A stretch of DNA of 19,470 bases from Clostridiales bacterium (GTDB taxonomy: Bacteria; Bacillota; Clostridia; Oscillospirales; QAMX01): contig JAAZBA010000324.1 in NCBI GenBank assembly GCA_012514045.1, positions 1 through 19,470 of the forward strand. The letters are read 5' to 3'. Below the pieces are notes generated by a model that saw only the letters and a program-made list of their open reading frames with translations, was not told where the DNA came from and made no database searches. Of this stretch, positions 1 to 7,593 are shown piece by piece. The position numbers and the translations under genes are program-made. The stretch's first letter is position 1; every line of letters starts with the position of its first letter.

Positions 1-1
1 C

Positions 2-1306
2 ATGCCCTTCCCGGTTTGGCAGATGGGCTTCGCCGCCAGGACAGAAAAAAGCATCGGAGTCAATGACGATTTATACGTAACGGCTCTGCTTATAGGCGAA
101 GACCGTCCCCTCCTCTTGTTGTCCTATGACCTTCTGTATACCGATGTCGCCTTTTCCGAGAAAATGAGAACGGAACTGTCAGAGCGTTTTGGCATTGACA
201 GGGATTCAATCGTCTTTTTCTATTCCCATACCCATGGAGCGGTGGGGATACATGCAGAAAACGGAGAAACAAGCCTCGGTTCCACGGTATACAACAACGA
301 GGAAAGAATAGAGATTAACAATAAATACCTCGAGCTCGTGAGAGAAAAAACAATCGGTGTAACGGAAGCCTGCCTCGGGAGTATGTTTAAGGGCAGCCTC
401 AGTTTTCACAGAGGGCAAAGCCGATTCGGAGTAAGCAGAAGGCACCCTTCCCCCGACGGCGGAGTCCTGTGGAAGCCCTACGACTGCGACAAAGCAAGAG
501 ACACGGATCTTGAGGTTATGCAGCTGCGCGACGAAAGCGGCACTGTCCGTAGTATTATCTGGAGCTACGCCTGCCATCCCGTAAGCTGTGGATCCGGCAA
601 CTTAATGATAACCGCCGACTATCCGGGAGCGGTCAGAGAGATGCTGAAACGCGATTTCCCCAGGGCGGAGATCATGTTCCTCCAGGGCTGTGGAGCTGAC
701 ATAAAGCCTCACAGCACCGGAAGAGACGGGAAATTCGTAAGCCTTAACACTGATGAGATGTATGAGGGATCAAAGCTTCTGTACAAAGACATCCTCACAA
801 CTCTCAGATCCGAGCCTCACCATACGTTGAGGGAAAATCCTTCAATCAAGGTCGATGAAATCAAACTCCACTCAGAATATTACCCCAGAAGCTGGTGGGA
901 GAATACCGCGAACGACGAAAAAGAGCCGCAATACAGAAGAAACAGCGCTTCTATAGCCCTTAAAAAGCTTGATCGGGGCGAGCTTAAACCCTACATGGTC
1001 TTCCGCATGACCTGTATCCGCTTTGCTCCCGACTTCTATATGATCACGCTTCCCTGTGAGGTTATATCCTCCATAGGCAAGAGAATCAAGTCCCTGTTCC
1101 CGTTCCCTGTAATCACCTGCGCTTACACTAACTACTCCCTATGCTACATCCCCGACAGGAAAGCTCTGCTTCAGGGGGGATATGAGGCAGAGACCTTCCT
1201 TAACTCCGGCATGACGGGACCTTTTGTTCCGGAGGTAGACGATATCATTACCGGCCACGCCGCCGCCATGATACAGAATAGTGAAATATGCGAAGATAAA
1301 AGTTGA
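2..1306 (+). CDS. neutral/alkaline ceramidase-like hydrolase, 5'-truncated by window edge
   Basis: The 434 visible residues match the N-terminal catalytic domain of neutral/alkaline non-lysosomal ceramidases. Seen in the sequence: SHTH at visible residues 75-78 (the usual zinc-ligand His pair), ACHP at 190-193, ADYPG at 205-209 and QGCGADIKP at 228-236. These follow the family order of HTH, then CHP, then a DYPG/QGCxGDxxP region. The visible ATG at base 2 lies inside the domain (family members have a short conserved stretch before it) with no room for a ribosome binding site, so the real start is probably upstream of the window. True ceramidases are larger and carry a C-terminal Ig-like domain; this single-domain form is common in bacteria, and its substrate (ceramide, or another N-acyl or glycolipid) is unknown. 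No signal peptide can be judged because the N-terminus is missing. A separate promoter starts 8 nt after the stop, so it is not obliged to be co-transcribed with the next gene. Confidence 0.8.
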   Translation: MPFPVWQMGFAARTEKSIGVNDDLYVTALLIGEDRPLLLLSYDLLYTDVAFSEKMRTELSERFGIDRDSIVFFYSHTHGAVGIHAENGETSLGSTVYNNEERIEINNKYLELVREKTIGVTEACLGSMFKGSLSFHRGQSRFGVSRRHPSPDGGVLWKPYDCDKARDTDLEVMQLRDESGTVRSIIWSYACHPVSCGSGNLMITADYPGAVREMLKRDFPRAEIMFLQGCGADIKPHSTGRDGKFVSLNTDEMYEGSKLLYKDILTTLRSEPHHTLRENPSIKVDEIKLHSEYYPRSWWENTANDEKEPQYRRNSASIALKKLDRGELKPYMVFRMTCIRFAPDFYMITLPCEVISSIGKRIKSLFPFPVITCAYTNYSLCYIPDRKALLQGGYEAETFLNSGMTGPFVPEVDDIITGHAAAMIQNSEICEDKS

Positions 1307-1313
1307 ATTGATG

Positions 1314-1342
1314 TTGAATTCACGGACACCAAAAGGTATAAT
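1314..1342 (+). promoter_or_regulatory. promoter for the DegT-type gene
   Basis: TTGAAT at 1314-1319 and a perfect TATAAT at 1337-1342 are separated by 17 nt. The -10 lies about 45 nt ahead of the ATG at 1388. The gene also has an AAAGGA ribosome binding site at 1372-1377. Confidence 0.75.
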
Positions 1343-1387
1343 ATATTAAAAAGATGCCGGAAATACAATTGAAAGGATGTACGTAAA

Positions 1388-2626
1388 ATGGAAATACTCG
1401 CAATCAACGGCGGAGAAAAGGCTGTAAAAAAACCCTTTACAAATCGTTTCGCAATGGACGGCAAAGAAAAAAATGCCGTTATGAAGCTCTTTGACGACGC
1501 TCTTGCCACAGGCAGCAACATAGGCTACAACGGACCTGAAGAAGAAGCCCTCTGCAAGGAATTCGCCGAGAAGATGGGCGGCGGCTATGCCGACGGCGTT
1601 AACGGCGGCACAAACGCCGTTTATGTAGCCCTCAGAGCGATAAATCCCGAGCCATTCTCTGAAATTATCGTAGGCGCTGTCACCGATCCCGGCGGAATGA
1701 TGCCCATCCTCATGTGCAACTGTATCCCCGTGGTAGCAGACGTAACGCCCGGAACCTACAACGCCAGCCCTGAGGAGATCGAAAGCCTCATCACCCCCCT
1801 CACAGCCGCAATAATCGTTGCCCATATCGCCGGCGAGCCTGCAGACATCAAAAAGATTATGGCTATCGCCGACAAACACAACATCCCCGTAATCGAGGAC
1901 TGCGCCCAGTCCCATTTCGCCACAGTTGACGAGCAGCCCGTAGGCACCTTCGGCCGCTTCGGAGCGTTCTCCACCATGTTCGGCAAGCACTTCAATACAG
2001 GCGGTCAGGGCGGTATCGTGTTCACAAAATCTGAGGAGGATTACTATAAAGTACGCGGCGTCGCCGACAGAGGCAAGCCCTTCGGTCTTCCCGCCGGCTC
2101 CACAAACTGGATAGCCTCCATCAACAGCAACCTCAATGAGATTGGCGCCGCCATTGGCAGAGAGCAGCTTAAGAAAGTTGAGAGCTTCGGAGCCAGCAGA
2201 AGAGCCGTAGTAGAGAAGCTTCGGAAGCTCCTTCCCCCGTCGGTTGAGCTTCCGAAGCTTGTGGAGGGCGCCGAGTCCGCCGTATGGTTCCTGCGTCTTA
2301 CATTCAATGGCAAAGGCATGAGCTGCACCAAGGACGAGTTCGCCAACACCTGCGCCGCGGAAGGGCTGCCGATCAACCCCTCCTACAGAGGAGCGCTTCC
2401 CTCCCTCATGACATGGTTTACCGAGCGCCGCGCCTTCGGTATCAAGGGCTTCCCCTGGACATCTCCGGAGTACAAGGGCAGTAATAACCGTGACTTTGAC
2501 ATACCAAACGCCAAGGCTGTCATGGATACCTGCTTCAACCTCCACCTCAATGAGAGCTGGACGGACGAGGATATTCAGCAGGCTGCCGATGCCTTCAACA
2601 AGGTTGACAGAGCGTACAGAAAGTAA
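1388..2626 (+). CDS. DegT/DnrJ/EryC1/StrS-family PLP-dependent aminotransferase
   Basis: This 412-residue protein is a complete fold-type I PLP enzyme of the DegT/DnrJ/EryC1/StrS family, which usually transfers an amino group to a keto-sugar (or, in some branches, dehydrates it). Seen: NGGTNA at 72-77 (phosphate-binding turn), HIAGEPADI at 146-154, VIEDCAQSH at 168-176 with the Asp that contacts the pyridine nitrogen, and K200 in FGKHFNTGGQGG as the expected Schiff-base lysine. The motif after the lysine has Gln where the classic T-x-GEGG has Glu, so it is a divergent branch. Because Lys is present, an aminotransferase is more likely than a 3-dehydratase, in which His replaces it. The start is supported by AAAGGA 10 nt upstream. 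It is bounded by its own promoter and a strong terminator, so it forms a single-gene unit. Its substrate cannot be told from the sequence. Confidence 0.85.
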   Translation: MEILAINGGEKAVKKPFTNRFAMDGKEKNAVMKLFDDALATGSNIGYNGPEEEALCKEFAEKMGGGYADGVNGGTNAVYVALRAINPEPFSEIIVGAVTDPGGMMPILMCNCIPVVADVTPGTYNASPEEIESLITPLTAAIIVAHIAGEPADIKKIMAIADKHNIPVIEDCAQSHFATVDEQPVGTFGRFGAFSTMFGKHFNTGGQGGIVFTKSEEDYYKVRGVADRGKPFGLPAGSTNWIASINSNLNEIGAAIGREQLKKVESFGASRRAVVEKLRKLLPPSVELPKLVEGAESAVWFLRLTFNGKGMSCTKDEFANTCAAEGLPINPSYRGALPSLMTWFTERRAFGIKGFPWTSPEYKGSNNRDFDIPNAKAVMDTCFNLHLNESWTDEDIQQAADAFNKVDRAYRK

Positions 2627-2640
2627 ATTTTCCTATATAT

Positions 2641-2676
2641 ACCGCGATGGAGCGAAAAACTCCATCGCGGTTTTTT
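2641..2676 (+). terminator. intrinsic terminator after the DegT-type gene
   Basis: A perfect stem pairs 2642-2652 with 2660-2670 (CCGCGATGGAG/CTCCATCGCGG) around a 7-nt CGAAAAA loop, followed by TTTTTT at 2671-2676. It lies 15 nt after the stop codon and separates the DegT-type gene from the TerB operon. Confidence 0.92.
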
Positions 2677-2770
2677 ATTGATGATAACGACCTTATCGGC
2701 TTGAGCTGACACATTCAGCGCTGTTGTTCTTTGTTTAATTTCGTATTCCCGTATTTATCAGGATTACCTG

Positions 2771-2799
2771 TTGTCAAGTCGTTGCTTTCATGCTATAAT
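2771..2799 (+). promoter_or_regulatory. strong extended -10 promoter for the terB-GH39-brxD-brxHI operon
   Basis: TTGTCA at 2771-2776 (one mismatch to TTGACA), a 17-nt spacer, and TATAAT at 2794-2799 preceded by TGC, which makes an extended -10. The predicted start is about 2806, giving a very short leader before AAGGAG at 2808-2813 and the ATG at 2823. No operator palindrome is obvious, so the sequence suggests steady expression. No comparable promoter is seen in the gaps between the four genes. Confidence 0.8.
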
Positions 2800-2822
2800 A
2801 ACAAGATAAGGAGCGGATATAT

Positions 2823-4931
2823 ATGGGGGATTATTCTTTTTTTGATGACATTGCGATACCTGTCAGAAACAACGGCGGCGATGTTTCAGTGCTCTTTGTT
2901 TACAACGCGGCGGAAGGCTTTATTGACATGGAAATTTCCAGAGGGAAAGAGACATTTTTCTATCTTGGCCACAGCCGCGCCTCCGACGGAGTTGTTGACG
3001 TGCGTATCCCCTCCCTGTCTTTGATCGATCCGTTCCTCGAAAAAAGAAGCCGTATTCCTACAAAGTTCGTAAAAATCGTCCTTCGTGTTATTATACCAAA
3101 GCTTAAAGCCTCAAACAAAAACATAGACTGCGACTGCACCCTGTCAAACGAGCCATTTGCCGTCATCGAAATAACGGAGGCAGACATGAAAAAATGTGTC
3201 TGCCGGGTCAAATGGGCAGCGGAGCGTTCCTCAATCACCGATGCTGTCGGACTTGACGGATATATCCGTTCCGGGGACAATTTGTACAAAGGAACCCTTG
3301 AGGACGTAGCAGTAGCGGCAAGGATTGAAAGCGAGGGTTTGAACATACCCGGACTTGAAAGACTAATGCGCTCCTCGGAATACATGCTGTACTTCAGGAA
3401 CCCAGCTCTCAGGGCAAGACTTCTCTCTCCACGTCTCCCCGAAAACAGAGAAATAAGCATTTCCGACTTTTTATCCGATACTATGGTACCATCGGCTCCC
3501 GTTCCGGAGAAAAAGAGCGTTATGAAAACTCTCCCCGGACCTGTGCTCTACAGCGTATCCGTTATGCCAAAGTACCGCACCACCGGAGCAAGGTATGTGT
3601 CATTTGCCCACGAAGCCAAACGGCTTTCAACCTTCAGGGGAAAGAAGTGTGAGTTTGTACCCTTTGTTTGCTACCTGCCCACCTACAGCGCCATGACCAG
3701 GGATCAGCGGGAGTGGTATTTCTACTGGAGAGGGCAGTTTTTCGACGGGAACGTGCTGAAAACCGACCTTTCCTATATATTTGTAGCAGTATTCGAGATT
3801 ATAAACAAGGCATTTCCCTCCGGCACAGAATCCTATAACCGGCTTATCTCCCTCTGGAAAGCGTACCGCAGCGATTTTCCGAGGCTTGACAGATATATGC
3901 CCAAGTGGTGCCGGGACTATATATTTGTAAACAACATCCCCCGGGGGCTTGAGGACATACCGAAGGAGATACCCCTTGAGCCTGATGCTCTTGTCCCCTA
4001 CATTGAGCTTTATTATGAGGACAAGCTGAGAAAGGGGCTCCATGCTTTGCCCATAGATGTGCTGTTTTCCCTCGCCTCCTATAAACCCCGAGACAGCAAG
4101 CTCTATTCCTCAGGCCACGGGCAAGAGTATGAGAAGAGCCTTATAAAGGCTCTTGCAGCGCTTGACAGGTACTGCATAGACAAATATTCCCACGGACTCT
4201 TTGAACATATCGCGCCGGAAAAAACACGGATTACCTTCGACAGCTTCCAGGGAGCCGTATGCGCCCATGCCGCTTCCAGAAGGATTGAGCTGCAGCTTCG
4301 TCTTCCCTCCATGTCTCTGAGCTTCCAAAGCGTTCTCGACTCGATCATGAAACACGTGGAAAACACAGCGCGCTCAAAGCTTTCCGTCCCCGGAAGGCTG
4401 CGCTCCTATACCATTGATGAGGATTTTTCCGCAGTGATCGAGTCGGTCATCGGGAAGCGCATACAGGAAGTTCCAAAGAAGATAGACGCGGATCTAGAAG
4501 AAGAGCGCCGTCAGGCAAAGGAATACGCCTCTCGGTTTGAGCAGATCGATGTAAGCAAGGCGCTTCTTCTTGAGGAGGAGTCATGGCAGAACACGGAGAG
4601 GCTTCTTGAATATATGGAGCCGGATCCAAGTGTAGCCGGAGAAGTAGCGGCAATCGAGGATGCTGCAGACGTATCGGAAGATACCTTCTCAGGAAGAGAC
4701 GATGTGTTCGACGATTTCGCCTTATCGCTCACCGCCCTTGAGGGAGAGGTGCTGGAGCTTCTGAAATCCAGGCATATTTCCGCCATAGGAGAAAAGTGCG
4801 AGAAAGAGTTCACCTTCCCTGACGCGGTCTATGAATCCATAAACGATAAAGCCTCGGACACCCTGGGCGATATCATTATAGACACAGCGGAACAGGTAAT
4901 CATTGAAGATTACGCCGAATACTTCGGTTGA
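2823..4931 (+). CDS. TerB-N / TerB-C domain protein, first gene of a BrxD-BrxHI module
   Basis: The 702-residue protein shows three parts. Residues 1-230 match nothing I recognise and are rich in predicted strands. Residues about 240-450 carry the TerB-N signature: an FVPFVCYLPTYSAM segment, then Q295-REWYFYWR, and TDLSYIFVAVFEIIN at 314-328. Residues about 560-702 look like the TerB-C domain, with a charged helix at 555-600 and the terminal EFTFPDAVYESIN...GDIIIDTAEQVIIEDY motif. The classic metal-binding TerB core between the two is not clear. TerB-N/TerB-C proteins come from the tellurite-resistance (Ter) systems and, from memory, recur beside an ATPase and a superfamily II helicase in many Firmicutes, where a DNA-processing or stress role has been proposed. 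No signal peptide or membrane segment is seen. AAGGAG at 2808-2813 supports the start. The next ORF begins 26 nt downstream. Biochemical function is unknown. Confidence 0.82.
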   Translation: MGDYSFFDDIAIPVRNNGGDVSVLFVYNAAEGFIDMEISRGKETFFYLGHSRASDGVVDVRIPSLSLIDPFLEKRSRIPTKFVKIVLRVIIPKLKASNKNIDCDCTLSNEPFAVIEITEADMKKCVCRVKWAAERSSITDAVGLDGYIRSGDNLYKGTLEDVAVAARIESEGLNIPGLERLMRSSEYMLYFRNPALRARLLSPRLPENREISISDFLSDTMVPSAPVPEKKSVMKTLPGPVLYSVSVMPKYRTTGARYVSFAHEAKRLSTFRGKKCEFVPFVCYLPTYSAMTRDQREWYFYWRGQFFDGNVLKTDLSYIFVAVFEIINKAFPSGTESYNRLISLWKAYRSDFPRLDRYMPKWCRDYIFVNNIPRGLEDIPKEIPLEPDALVPYIELYYEDKLRKGLHALPIDVLFSLASYKPRDSKLYSSGHGQEYEKSLIKALAALDRYCIDKYSHGLFEHIAPEKTRITFDSFQGAVCAHAASRRIELQLRLPSMSLSFQSVLDSIMKHVENTARSKLSVPGRLRSYTIDEDFSAVIESVIGKRIQEVPKKIDADLEEERRQAKEYASRFEQIDVSKALLLEEESWQNTERLLEYMEPDPSVAGEVAAIEDAADVSEDTFSGRDDVFDDFALSLTALEGEVLELLKSRHISAIGEKCEKEFTFPDAVYESINDKASDTLGDIIIDTAEQVIIEDYAEYFG

Positions 4932-4957
4932 TCAATATATTTTAGTGAGGTGCCGCA

Positions 4958-6223
4958 ATGTATACCATTGAGCTTAAAAACGTTGACAACTGCATAAAGC
5001 CTCTTCACGGGGTCAACTGCGCCCCTTACCTCAGCAAACTCGGGGAAAACCAGACGGTTATCAAGGACATGTTCACAAGAGCAAACATCCCTTTTTCTCG
5101 CCTCCATGACGTTATGGGAGCATATGGAGGGACATATTTTGTAGACGTCCCAAACATTTTCAGAGATTTTTCCGCCGATGAGAACGATCCCGCCAGCTAT
5201 GACTTCTACTATTCAGACGAGTACATTAAGCCCATAATCGAGTCCGGCACGGAGGTTGTGTATCGTCTTGGCGTCACAATCGAGTGGGGCAGCCGCAAAT
5301 ACAGAGCCAACCCTCCGGAGGATATGGAGAAGTGGGCAAGGATTTGCGAGCATATCATCATGCACTACAACTGCGGCTGGTGCGACGGACATGAGTACAA
5401 CATCAAATACTGGGAAATATGGAACGAGCCGGAAAATCCCCCCATGTGGACAGGCACCATGGAGCAGTTCTTCAGGCTCTATGAGATAACCTCAAAGCAT
5501 TTGAGGAAGCGCTTCCCTGATATAAAAATCGGCGGCTATGGCAGCTGCGGCTTCTATGCCGTAACCAATCCATATGCGGACGACTTCTATAAATCCTTTA
5601 TCACCTGGTTTGACGAATTTCTCCCCATGTGCCGCGAAAAGAACTGCCCGTTGGACTTCTACTCCTGGCACATATATTCTTTCTCTCCCTTAGAAGTAGC
5701 GGAGCATGCGAGATACGTCCGCCGCAGGCTTGACGAGGAGGGCTTTTATGCCACCGAATCCCACCTGAATGAGTGGAACTATATGGACAGCGAAGACGGT
5801 TTTGCCCGCATGCACAACGAAATCGGCGCTTCCTTCCTTGCCGCTGCTATTTCTCTTCTCCATCGAGAGGGAACGGTTGACGCCGCTATGTACTACGTGT
5901 TCTCCCACCGCTCATCATACACTGGTTTTATCGACCAGAACACAGGAAAAGAGGACATCCCCTTCCGGGTGTTTGTGTCCTACGGTAAGCTCTACGCCAT
6001 GAAGAAAGCCCTTGATATTTCATTTGATGGGCCGGTTTATGCCGTGGCAGCAGAGAATGAGGGCAAGATTTTGATTCTTGTTACCAATTACTCGGCACAG
6101 GCTGTAACAGCAAAAATAAACCTCCCCGTCAAAGGCATTGATTCCCTCATCGGCGAAACCGTCGCCCTGAATGACAACGAAATCCGCCTTGAAGCGTACG
6201 CCACGGCTGAAGTAACGCTTTAA
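4958..6223 (+). CDS. GH39-like glycoside hydrolase (beta-xylosidase family), inside the TerB-BrxD-BrxHI operon
   Basis: The 421-residue protein is a clan-A (beta/alpha)8 glycosidase most like family GH39. Seen: HGVNCAPY at 17-24 at the barrel entry, YWEIWNEPEN at 151-160 with E157 as the expected acid/base, SWHIYS at 236-241, and HLNEWN at 269-274 with E272 as the expected nucleophile. Residues about 350-421 form a small beta-rich tail as in GH39 enzymes. GH39 members act on beta-xylosides, alpha-iduronides and related glycosides; the substrate here is not predictable. There is no signal peptide, so it should act in the cytoplasm on imported or internal glycosides. It starts 26 nt after terB behind a modest site (GTGAGGTG, 4945-4952) and ends 33 nt before brxD, so it sits within the same transcription unit. 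A metabolic enzyme between genes of a nucleic-acid module is unexpected. Confidence 0.82.
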   Translation: MYTIELKNVDNCIKPLHGVNCAPYLSKLGENQTVIKDMFTRANIPFSRLHDVMGAYGGTYFVDVPNIFRDFSADENDPASYDFYYSDEYIKPIIESGTEVVYRLGVTIEWGSRKYRANPPEDMEKWARICEHIIMHYNCGWCDGHEYNIKYWEIWNEPENPPMWTGTMEQFFRLYEITSKHLRKRFPDIKIGGYGSCGFYAVTNPYADDFYKSFITWFDEFLPMCREKNCPLDFYSWHIYSFSPLEVAEHARYVRRRLDEEGFYATESHLNEWNYMDSEDGFARMHNEIGASFLAAAISLLHREGTVDAAMYYVFSHRSSYTGFIDQNTGKEDIPFRVFVSYGKLYAMKKALDISFDGPVYAVAAENEGKILILVTNYSAQAVTAKINLPVKGIDSLIGETVALNDNEIRLEAYATAEVTL

Positions 6224-6256
6224 TATCATTATTTACCATATACAAAGGAGATAACC

Positions 6257-7579
6257 ATGGCCAGAAAGGCTCCGGCAGTACCAAAGAGAATATCCGCAGC
6301 GGTGCTCAACTCCCTCAGCGCCGGGGTTGTACCCAGGCTGGGGCTTGAGTATATCGCCATAGGCAGGAAAAACGAAATCAGCGCCCTTCTTGACGATCTG
6401 GACGTAGTAGAGAGCGGCGGCAGTGTCTTTCGCCTTATCAGCGGGCGCTACGGCAGCGGTAAGAGTTTCCTTATCCAGCTCATGCGCTCCAACGCCATGG
6501 AGCGGGGCTTCGCCGTGTGCGACTGTGATCTGTCACCGGAGAGAAGGCTTGCCGGCTCACAAGGCCAGGGACTTGCCACATATCGTGAGCTTATCAGAAA
6601 TCTGTCTGTAAAAGCCTCTCCTGACGGCAATGCCTTGCCCGGGATCCTGACGAAATGGATATCTTCGGTTCAGCTGTCGGAAGCGAAGAAGCATGGCTAC
6701 AGCCCAGGAAGTCCGGAACTTGCAAGGGCGACAGAGCTTGCGATTATGGAAAAAACCTCCTCTTTCCAGTCCCTTGTCCACGGCTTTGACTTCTCCTACG
6801 CCGTTTCCACCTTCTACAGGGGCGTAGCTGAGGGAGACGAGACAAAAAAGCAGGCTGCTCTCAAATGGCTCAGAGCGGAGTACACCACAAAGACACAGGC
6901 AAGGCATGAACTCTCCGTGTCCTCCATCATCACCGACGACACCTGGTACGACTGCATAAAGCTTGTCAGCGCTCTCATGCCGGTATGCGGTTATAAAGGT
7001 CTTATTGTCTTTATCGACGAGGCGGTAAACCTTTATAAAATCGTGCAGACCGTGTCTAGGGAATCGAATTATGAGAAGCTTCTGAACATATTTAACGACT
7101 GTATGCAGGGAAAACTCTCTCACACCGCGTTCTTTATGGGAGGCACGCCTCAGTTTATCCACGACAACCGCAGAGGGCTGGCAAGCTACGAAGCGTTGCG
7201 CTCAAGGCTTGTGGAAAACCGTTTCGCCACCGCCGGCATGCGAGACTATCGAGGGCCGATATTGACCCTTGATCCCCTTACACCCGAAGAGCTTATCGCG
7301 CTGCTGAAGAGAATAGTATACATCCATTCCGTACACTACAGCTGGGAGGTACCGGTAAGCGATGAAGAGCTTGTAGCATTTGCCAGGTCTCTCACCGAAA
7401 AAATGGGCGCGGAGACACTTCTGACGCCTCGTGAGGTTGTGCGTGACTTTACGGGACTTCTGAACCTGCTGCACCAGAATCCGGACAAGACCTTTGAAAC
7501 GCTTGCAAGTGAAATCGACATAAAGGGCGCGTCTGAGGAAGAATCGATTGACGAAGAGTACGCGGAATTTGAGCTTTAG
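6257..7579 (+). CDS. brxD-like: BrxD-like P-loop ATPase (BREX ATP-binding domain, formerly DUF2791)
   Basis: This 440-residue protein is an AAA+/ORC-type ATPase of the BrxC/BrxD (formerly DUF2791) family. Seen: Walker A GRYGSGKS at 63-70, Walker B LIVFIDEA at 249-256 with D254/E255, an MGGTP segment at 294-298 in the sensor-1 position, LRSRL at 314-318 as a possible arginine finger, and TPREVVRDFTGLLN at 390-403, a C-terminal motif typical of the family. The N-terminal RISAAVLNSLSAGVVPRLGLEYIAIGR segment is also typical. In BREX, BrxD accompanies the BrxHI helicase; its exact action is not established. It has a good AAAGGAG site (6244-6250) 6 nt before the ATG. Only 5 to 14 nt separate its stop from the helicase start, which points to coupled translation and a working pair. 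The acidic C-terminus (SEEESIDEEYAEFEL) is a possible contact tail. Confidence 0.88.
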   Translation: MARKAPAVPKRISAAVLNSLSAGVVPRLGLEYIAIGRKNEISALLDDLDVVESGGSVFRLISGRYGSGKSFLIQLMRSNAMERGFAVCDCDLSPERRLAGSQGQGLATYRELIRNLSVKASPDGNALPGILTKWISSVQLSEAKKHGYSPGSPELARATELAIMEKTSSFQSLVHGFDFSYAVSTFYRGVAEGDETKKQAALKWLRAEYTTKTQARHELSVSSIITDDTWYDCIKLVSALMPVCGYKGLIVFIDEAVNLYKIVQTVSRESNYEKLLNIFNDCMQGKLSHTAFFMGGTPQFIHDNRRGLASYEALRSRLVENRFATAGMRDYRGPILTLDPLTPEELIALLKRIVYIHSVHYSWEVPVSDEELVAFARSLTEKMGAETLLTPREVVRDFTGLLNLLHQNPDKTFETLASEIDIKGASEEESIDEEYAEFEL

Positions 7580-7585
7580 GAAAGG
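7578..7585 (+). promoter_or_regulatory. ribosome binding site that decides the helicase start
   Basis: AGGAAAGG overlaps the brxD stop codon and lies 8 nt before the ATG at 7594. An in-frame GTG at 7585 overlaps this site and so is a poor start. Confidence 0.7.
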
Positions 7586-7593
7586 TGACAGGG

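Noticed and set aside
1346..2545. Long open frame (399 codons) on the - strand
   Set aside because: It lies opposite the DegT-type gene, which has clear family motifs, a promoter and a ribosome binding site. The reverse frame shows no domain.
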